The notes under the pieces were generated by a model. That model was not told where the DNA came from, did not search any database, and worked only from the letters and a program-made list of their open reading frames with translations. Below are positions 60,226 through 64,000 of a stretch of 64,000 nt of DNA, piece by piece. Numbering within the stretch: position 1 is the first letter of the stretch; every line of letters begins with the position of its first letter. The translations under genes were made by a program, and so were the position numbers. This stretch comes from Mumia flava (GTDB taxonomy: Bacteria; Actinomycetota; Actinomycetes; Propionibacteriales; Nocardioidaceae). The stretch covers positions 558,001 through 622,000 of the forward strand of contig NZ_PGEZ01000001.1 of assembly GCF_002797495.1 (NCBI RefSeq), given 5' to 3'.

Positions 60226-61800
60226 TCAGAAGAGGTCCTTGATCTCCTTGGGGAGCTCGAGGTCGGAGGCCGACTGCGCGCCCTGCTGCTGGTTGCCGAA
60301 GCCGAACGCGGACGCGCCGTCGCTCGGGTCCTGCTGCTTCTCCTGCGCGGCCTTCGCCTCCGCAGCGCGCTTGGCGGGGTTGCCGGAGACCCGGCGGCCC
60401 TTGCCCTTGCCCTTCTTCGCCTGCTGGCGGGCACCGGCACGCTTGCCGCCCATCCCCGGCATCCCCGGCATGCCGGGCATCCCGGGCACGCCACCGCCCT
60501 TGGCCATCTGCTTCATCATCTTGCGGGCCTCGAAGAAGCGGTCCACCAGCTGGTTGACGTCGCTGACCTGGGTGCCGGACCCGCGCGCGATCCGAGAGCG
60601 GCGCGACCCGTCGATGATCTTCGGGTCGTGGCGCTCGGCCGGCGTCATCGACGAGATGATCGCCTGGATCCGGTCGATCTCCCGCTCGTCGAAGTCGGCG
60701 AGCTGGTCCTTGAACTGCGCGGCCCCGGGCAGCATGCCGAGGATCTTGGTGAGCGAGCCCATCTTGCGGACGGCCTGCATCTGCTGCATGAAGTCGTCGA
60801 GCGTGAAGTCGCCGCCCTTGCCGGTCAGCTTCTCGGCGGCCTTCGCGGCCTGCTCCGCGTCGAACGCCTTCTCGGCCTGCTCGATCAGCGTGAGCATGTC
60901 GCCGAGGTCGAGGATGCGCGAGGCCATCCGGTCAGGGTGGAAGACGTCGAAGTCGGTGAGCTTCTCGCCGTTCGACGCGAACATCACCGGGCGTCCGGTC
61001 ATCTGCGCGATCGACAGCGCCGCACCGCCGCGAGCGTCACCGTCGAGCTTGGAGAGCACGACGCCCGAGAAGTCCACGCCCTCGAGGAAGGCCTCGGCCG
61101 TGCGTACCGCGTCCTGACCGATCATCGCGTCGACGACGAACAGGACCTCGTCGGGCTGCACCGCGTCGCGGATGTCGGAGGCCTGCTTCATCAGCTCCTC
61201 GTCGATGCCGAGCCGGCCGGCGGTATCGACGATCACGACGTCGTGGAGCGTACGACGGGCCTCGGTCAGGGCGTCGGTCGCGACCACGACCGGATCGCCG
61301 ACGCCGTTCCCGGGCTGCGGGGCGTACACGTCCACGCCGGCACGCTCGCCGACGACCTGGAGCTGGTTCACGGCGTTCGGGCGCTGGAGGTCGGCCGCGA
61401 CGAGCAGCGGCGCGTGGCCCTGCTCCTTGAGGTGCAGGCCGAGCTTGCCGGCGAGCGTGGTCTTGCCGGCACCCTGGAGGCCGGCGAGCATGATCACGGT
61501 CGGCGGGGTCTTCGCCAGCCGCAGCCGGCGGGTCTCGCCACCGAGGATCTCGACCAGCTCGGCGTTGACGATCTTGACGACCTGCTGGGCCGGGTTCAGG
61601 GCCTGGCTGACCTCCGCGCCGCGAGCGCGCTCCTTGACCCGACCGACGAACTCCTTGACCACCGGGAGCGCGACGTCGGCCTCGAGCAGCGCGACGCGGA
61701 TCTCCCGCGCGGTGGCGTCGATGTCGGCCTCGGACAGCTTTCCCTTGCCGCGGAGGTTGCGGAAGGTCGTCTGCAGGCGGTTCTGGAGTGTGTCGAACAA
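60226..61800 (-). CDS. ffh: Signal recognition particle protein Ffh
   Basis: A 524-residue SRP54 GTPase. The N domain leads to the G domain with P-loop GLQGAGKTTLAGKL, DTAGRLGIDEELM and SKLDGDARGGAAL, then the Met-rich M domain (residues about 330-460), which binds 4.5S RNA and signal sequences. A Gly-Met-Pro repeat and a Lys-rich tail follow. It targets membrane proteins during translation. It is essential and outside the catabolic regulon. Its end is 76 bases from the CoA-transferase gene, marking the right border of the accessory cluster. Confidence 0.97.
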   Translation of the reverse strand: MFDTLQNRLQTTFRNLRGKGKLSEADIDATAREIRVALLEADVALPVVKEFVGRVKERARGAEVSQALNPAQQVVKIVNAELVEILGGETRRLRLAKTPPTVIMLAGLQGAGKTTLAGKLGLHLKEQGHAPLLVAADLQRPNAVNQLQVVGERAGVDVYAPQPGNGVGDPVVVATDALTEARRTLHDVVIVDTAGRLGIDEELMKQASDIRDAVQPDEVLFVVDAMIGQDAVRTAEAFLEGVDFSGVVLSKLDGDARGGAALSIAQMTGRPVMFASNGEKLTDFDVFHPDRMASRILDLGDMLTLIEQAEKAFDAEQAAKAAEKLTGKGGDFTLDDFMQQMQAVRKMGSLTKILGMLPGAAQFKDQLADFDEREIDRIQAIISSMTPAERHDPKIIDGSRRSRIARGSGTQVSDVNQLVDRFFEARKMMKQMAKGGGVPGMPGMPGMPGMGGKRAGARQQAKKGKGKGRRVSGNPAKRAAEAKAAQEKQQDPSDGASAFGFGNQQQGAQSASDLELPKEIKDLF

Positions 61801-61897
61801 GACAGCCGGTCCTCAGGTGTCGCGATGCTCAGTCGCGCCGGGCGTCGGCGCACCGTCCAGCCTAACGGCAGGCCACCAATACCCGACCGGCGGAGCG

Positions 61898-64000
61898 TCA
61901 CAGCGGGAGCGCCGCGAGGCGGGCGGTCAGCGCCTGCGCGGCGGCCTCGTCGAGCGGGGCACCGTCCTCGCCCACCACGTACAGGACGTCGCGTGCCTGC
62001 GGGCCGAACGTCGACAGGTGCGCGGAGCGGATCTCGTGACCCGCCGCCGCGATCGTGCTGCACAACGTCCAGACGAGGCCCCGACGGTCGGCCGCACGCA
62101 CCTCGATCACGGTCGCCGACGTCGAGGAGCGCGCGTGGAGCAGGACCTGCGGCGCGATCCCGGGTGCCGCCTCGGTCAGCCCGAGCCGCGACTCCAGCGA
62201 GAGGTCGCCGGCGAGCACCTGGCGGACCCGGGTGGTGAGGCGGCGCTCGTTCAACGACGGGTCCGGAACCTCCCAGATGCTCGTGGCGACGCCGTCGTCG
62301 GTGCTGCTGCGCGCCGAGCGGATGTCCGTGCCGGCGAGGGCGATCGCCCCGGCCAGGTCGGCCAGCAGTCCGCGACGGTCGGGAGCACTGATCCGGATCA
62401 GCGTCCCGTCGTGGTGCGGGCGCGTGGCGACCACGAACGGCTCACCGCCCAGGTCGCCGTCGGGCCGCGGTTCGGCGGCCGGCCAGCCGGCGTAGTCGTC
62501 GACCCGCGGCTCGCGCCCGTCCTCCTGGGCGGCGAGGACCGCTCGCACCTTGGCGACGAGGCCGCGGATCAGCCCGGCGCGCCAGGCTGTCCAGGCGCTC
62601 GGGCCCGTCGCTCGCGCGTCGGACTCGGTCAGCGCCGCGAGCAGGTCGAGCGTCTCGGTGTCCCCGATCCGGTCGGCAACCGCGACCACGGTGTCCGGGT
62701 CCTCGATGTCGCGCCGCGTCGCGACCGTGGGCAGCACGAGGTGGAGGCGGACCAGTCGGCCGACCGCCGCTGCGTCGTCGGCGTGGAACCCCCACCTCCG
62801 GACGACCCGCTCGGCGATCGGCGCACCGACCTCGCTGTGGTCCCCCGGCACGCCCTTGCCGATGTCGTGCAGGAGAGCGGCCACAGCCAGCAGGTCGGGG
62901 CGGGCGACGGTGCGCATCAGCGCGGTGGCGTTGACGCAGGTCTCGATGCTGTGCCGGTCGATGGTCCACTGGTGCACGGGCGACGTCGATCCGCGCAGCC
63001 GGATCGGCGCCCACTCCGGCAGCCACAGGTCGACCACACCCGCCAGGTCGAGCTCCTCCCAGACCCCGAGGAGTCCACGGCCTGCAGTGAGCATCTCGAC
63101 GAGCAGGCGGCGCGCTTCCGCGGGCCACGGCTGTCCGGGCACGGCGCCGTGCGCCAGCCGTGCCGCCGAAGGGGCGGACAGGGCCAACCCGCGACGAGCG
63201 GCTTCGGACGCGGCGCGCAGCGAGACGAGGGCGTCGGTCGCCGGGTCGGCCGACCCCGTCAGCACGACCTCGTCGTCGACGACGGCGACACCGGGAGCGA
63301 TCTCGTCGAGCCTGGGTCCTGAGCCGCTGCGCCGCCGCGGCCGTGACGCGAGCACGTCGTCGACGCGGCGCCAGGTGGTGCTCGCAAGGTGGGCCGTGCG
63401 ACGCCCCAGATCGCGGACGTGGTGGTCGAGCTGGTCGGGGGCGAAGCCCATCTCGGCGGCGACGTCCGCGACGAGCTCGGGGGTCAGCCGGTCGGTCCGC
63501 CGGCCGGTGACGTGGTGCAGCACGTCGCGGACGTCGAGCATCGCGGCGCGCAGCGCCTCCAGCTCACGGTGCGGCACGTCGACCAACCAGGTCGCCACCA
63601 GCGCACGCATGACGACGCCGTCGCGCAGCCCGCCGCCGGACTCCTTGAGGTCCATGACCGCCGACTGCGCGAGCCAGCCGACCCGCTCCACCCGGTCGCG
63701 CCAGGCCGCTTCGAGCTCCGGCAGCCGACGGCGGGCGTCGCGGCGCCACCCGGCGAGCACCTGGGAGCGCAGTGCGACCACGACCGAGGAGTCGCCCGCG
63801 ACCGGGCGGGCGTCCAGCATCCCGAGCGCCGCACGGACGTCCGCCTCCGCCGTCTCGATCATCTGGGCGTCGGTGCGCACCGCGTGGTCGAGGTCGACGC
63901 CGTCGTCCCACAGTGGATACCAGATCCGCTGGGCGATCTCGTCGACGGCGACGGCATCGGCGTCACCCGGGTGGACGAGGACCACGTCGACGTCGCTCGA
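61898..64000 (-). CDS. glnD: PII uridylyltransferase GlnD (5' part beyond the window)
   Basis: About 700 C-terminal codons are visible. The frame runs off the right edge while still coding, and the first visible codons read SSDVDVVLV, the nucleotidyltransferase active site. Further on come the GlnE/GlnD helical region (DLKESGGGLRD), the HD domain (LLHDIGKGVPGDHSEVG) and two C-terminal ACT domains (LIRISAPDRRGLLADLAGAI and VIEVRAADRRGLVWTL). The enzyme modifies and demodifies PII in response to glutamine. It is upstream of ffh on the same strand. Confidence 0.95.
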   Translation of the reverse strand, partial: SSDVDVVLVHPGDADAVAVDEIAQRIWYPLWDDGVDLDHAVRTDAQMIETAEADVRAALGMLDARPVAGDSSVVVALRSQVLAGWRRDARRRLPELEAAWRDRVERVGWLAQSAVMDLKESGGGLRDGVVMRALVATWLVDVPHRELEALRAAMLDVRDVLHHVTGRRTDRLTPELVADVAAEMGFAPDQLDHHVRDLGRRTAHLASTTWRRVDDVLASRPRRRSGSGPRLDEIAPGVAVVDDEVVLTGSADPATDALVSLRAASEAARRGLALSAPSAARLAHGAVPGQPWPAEARRLLVEMLTAGRGLLGVWEELDLAGVVDLWLPEWAPIRLRGSTSPVHQWTIDRHSIETCVNATALMRTVARPDLLAVAALLHDIGKGVPGDHSEVGAPIAERVVRRWGFHADDAAAVGRLVRLHLVLPTVATRRDIEDPDTVVAVADRIGDTETLDLLAALTESDARATGPSAWTAWRAGLIRGLVAKVRAVLAAQEDGREPRVDDYAGWPAAEPRPDGDLGGEPFVVATRPHHDGTLIRISAPDRRGLLADLAGAIALAGTDIRSARSSTDDGVATSIWEVPDPSLNERRLTTRVRQVLAGDLSLESRLGLTEAAPGIAPQVLLHARSSTSATVIEVRAADRRGLVWTLCSTIAAAGHEIRSAHLSTFGPQARDVLYVVGEDGAPLDEAAAQALTARLAALPL

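Overview
The window is a high-GC actinobacterial chromosome segment, most likely from a Nocardioides-like member of the Nocardioidaceae. The evidence is very high GC, frequent GTG and TTG starts, 4-base stop/start overlaps at most operon junctions, F420-type and thiolase/DUF35 enzymes, a CbiM/PDGLE pair, and an ffh-glnD order at the right edge. I saw no rRNA, tRNA, CRISPR array, insertion sequence or phage gene.

Layout. 1-3163: the 3' tail of one gene and a large secreted TPR protein. 3183-7401: gluconokinase plus a heterodimeric ABC exporter (minus strand). 7531-18656: a 12-gene plus-strand acyl-CoA operon (bicupin with a His-rich tail, membrane protein, MaoC, F420-type oxidoreductase, CoA transferase, MmgE/PrpD, triple-RidA fusion, two hot-dog hydratases, thiolase-like aldolase, DUF35 partner, acyl-CoA dehydrogenase). 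18668-22139: CitE-type lyase, IclR regulator, acyl-CoA ligase. 22114-24847: hydrolase, ABM protein, an RCCR-like protein and an epimerase-like protein. 24916-37286: two LPXTG proteins, a branched-chain-amino-acid-type ABC importer with a permease-permease-ATPase fusion, a WxL/DUF916 surface locus and a class E sortase. 37440-44491: an eight-gene minus-strand operon with an arylmalonate-decarboxylase-like protein, an SDR resembling plant chlorophyll b reductase (NYC1/NOL), a PAO-like Rieske oxygenase, a chlorophyllase-like hydrolase and two RCCR-like proteins. 44673-52354: two aldehyde dehydrogenases, FAD monooxygenase, PEP-mutase/isocitrate-lyase family lyase, ACAD-fold flavoprotein, and a flavin reductase fused to an HMG-CoA-lyase-like domain. 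52524-60149: GntR regulator, CbiN/CbiM, tandem nitrilase, MFS carrier, cupin, isochorismatase-family hydrolase, CoA transferase. 60226-64000: ffh and glnD (housekeeping).

How it may work together. The main proposal is that 7.5-60 kb is one catabolic regulon for a tetrapyrrole, plausibly chlorophyll or its open-chain phyllobilin products. Homologues of several consecutive plant chlorophyll-breakdown enzymes (NYC1-like, chlorophyllase-like, PAO-like, RCCR-like) lie together or under a shared control signal. A surface module and a Liv-type importer could capture and import the substrate or its fragments. The acyl-CoA operon has the parts of a steroid-type side-chain shortening pathway, which could act on the pyrrole propionates. 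Eight copies of a 13-bp imperfect dyad (consensus TAGATCRTATATC), lying in or at the edge of AT-rich islands, sit just upstream of these operons, and a GntR gene within the cluster is the likely reader. Family calls rest on motif recognition from memory without database searches. The substrate and pathway are inference.
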